From: Pseudeuparius sepicola | Lineage: Eukaryota; Arthropoda; Insecta; Coleoptera; Anthribidae | Direction of reading: 5' to 3' | Length of the DNA stretch: 64,000 bases | Assembly: GCA_963920635.1 (NCBI GenBank) | Contig: OY987306.1 | Coordinates: 11,736,001-11,800,000 of the forward strand | Part shown: positions 62,878 through 64,000 of the stretch, piece after piece | Layout: each line of letters starts with the position of its first letter | How positions within the stretch are numbered: position 1 is the first letter of the stretch | Position numbers and translations under genes: made by a program | The notes under the pieces: generated by a model | The model's input: only the letters and a program-made list of their open reading frames with translations | What the model was told of the DNA's origin: nothing | The model's database searches: none

Positions 62878-64000
62878 ATACAGTGTGTATCACTTTAAGT
62901 CGAGACAATTCATTATTTTTTAACGGGTTCACCGATTTTCAAATTTTTTTTTAAAATATATTCTACTTCAAAAGATCTACAATTTGACACTAACCTTTTT
63001 TTAAATTGCTTTATTCCACGGCCTACTACGATCAAAAGTACACCCTCAAAAACGGCAAAAGTATATTAGGCATTTTTTTAGGAAAAAAACGAATAGCACA
63101 GTCGCATTAGTTACACCCGAAAACCCCATATACCAAATTTCACTGTTATAGGATATACAGGGCGTTCACAAAATAGCTTCAAACACAGCGAAAATACGAT
63201 TTTCCAGAGTACCCTGTACAAATACCGAAAGATATTTTAAGATTATTTCTTCACAGTTGGATTAGCACTCAAATGGCCTATCAATTCTCACAATTTCATT
63301 ATCCTGTCTTATACAGGGTGGTCACAATAAAAATTCAAAAATTGAAAAAAAAAACGATTTATTTTCTACGTGTTTTTTACAATTTTTTTTTATTTTTTTG
63401 TAACTTACAACTAAACTAAGCGTAAACAATATTAAATTTTGGTATTTTCAATAAGTCATTGACTTAATGTTACCCTGTATCATTTTTGTAAAAAAAGGTT
63501 GGAAAAATGTATTGTTGTACAGGGTGGACTTATTGAAAATACAAAAATTTAATATTGTTTATGCTTAGTTTAGTTGTAAGTTACAAAAAAATAAAAAAAA
63601 TTGTAAAAAACACGTAGAAAATAAATCGTTTTTTTTTTTCAATTTTTGAATTTTTATTGTGACCACCCTGTATAAGACAGGATAATGAAATTGTGAGAAT
63701 TGATAGGCCATTTGAGTGCTAATCCAACTGTGAAGAAATAATCTTAAAATATCTTTCGGTGTTTGTACAGGGTACTCTGGAAAATCGTATTTTCGCTGTG
63801 TTTGAAGCTATTTTGTGAACGCCCTATATATCCTATAACAGTGAAATTTGGTATATGGGGTTTTCGGGTGTAACTAATGCGACTGTGTTATTCGTTTTTT
63901 TCCTAAACAAATGCCTAATATACTTTTGCCGTTTTTGAGGGTGTACTTTTGATCGTAGTAGGCCGTGGAATAAAGCAATTTAAAAAAAGGTTAGTGTCAA
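62878..64000. mobile_element. Palindrome >1 kb, running off the window
   Basis: Starts at TATACAGTGTGTATCAC. From 62987 to 64000 the sequence is a near-perfect palindrome centred at about 63493, with arms of about 500 bases. Inside, two further sets of ends are nested (TATACAGGGCGTTCACAAAA at 63157; TATACAGGGTGGTCACAATA at 63312), each with its inverse on the other side. No coding sequence. The right end lies beyond the window. Confidence 0.75.

Noticed and set aside
1..64000. tRNA, rRNA, bacterial promoters, ribosome binding sites, phage or plasmid modules
   Set aside because: None seen; introns, LINE tails, target duplications and insect-type elements show a eukaryotic nuclear segment, so prokaryotic signals do not apply.

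Overview
This is an AT-rich nuclear segment of an arthropod, most likely an insect. The evidence is an errantivirus-type Ty3/gypsy element, Jockey-like LINEs, several Tc1/mariner lineages, spliceosomal-type introns and very many palindromic MITEs. A large, repeat-rich genome such as a beetle's would fit, but the species cannot be fixed from the sequence. Almost everything is transposon, usually one nested in another. Only two short exons at 13.7-14.1 kb (minus strand), and perhaps one at 55.1-55.2 kb, look like host gene.

Region by region. 0.2-10.2 kb: a Jockey-like LINE (plus) split by a gypsy/errantivirus element with gag, pol, env and one LTR. Its pol carries a TARG1/OARD1-like macro domain between RNase H and integrase. 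10.2-16.6 kb: gene-poor, with a hAT-like MITE, a host gene start on the minus strand, a 1.2-kb foldback holding a Tc1-like MITE, and a transposase 5' exon cut by a 311-bp MITE with a perfect 7-bp target duplication. 18.3-23.0 kb: a decayed mariner gene, a 568-bp palindrome, and a 1.9-kb FLYWCH/MULE element with a perfect 9-bp target duplication whose coding parts are arranged head to head. 23.5-27 kb: an inverted-repeat element, a TTAA-flanked MITE and simple repeats. 28.2-29.1 kb: a mariner-like transposase with an intron that has no stop codon.

29.8-49.7 kb: pieces of a THAP/P-element-type transposase gene lie in the same order and orientation: THAP exon 1 at 29.8 kb, THAP exon 2 at 34.2 kb, the P-element core at 42.4-43.4 kb and a late segment at 49.5 kb. 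They are separated by an Academ-like transposon (XPG/FEN1-like nuclease plus Cys-rich tail), very large palindromes, a mariner pseudogene, and one LINE (minus) inside another (plus). 49.7-56 kb: a 1.4-kb TIR element and a 2.7-kb MULE-like foldback. 57-64 kb: a LINE tail, a nearly intact maT-type mariner spoiled by one missing T, a zinc-binding ORF and two palindromes, the last running off the window.

The genes do not form a pathway. What connects them is insertion order, which can often be read from target-site duplications. The two main novelties are the macro domain inside a gypsy pol, and the nuclease/Cys-rich element together with a giant palindrome that encloses a related Cys-rich coding fragment. 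No rRNA, tRNA, CRISPR array or bacterial-type operon was seen.
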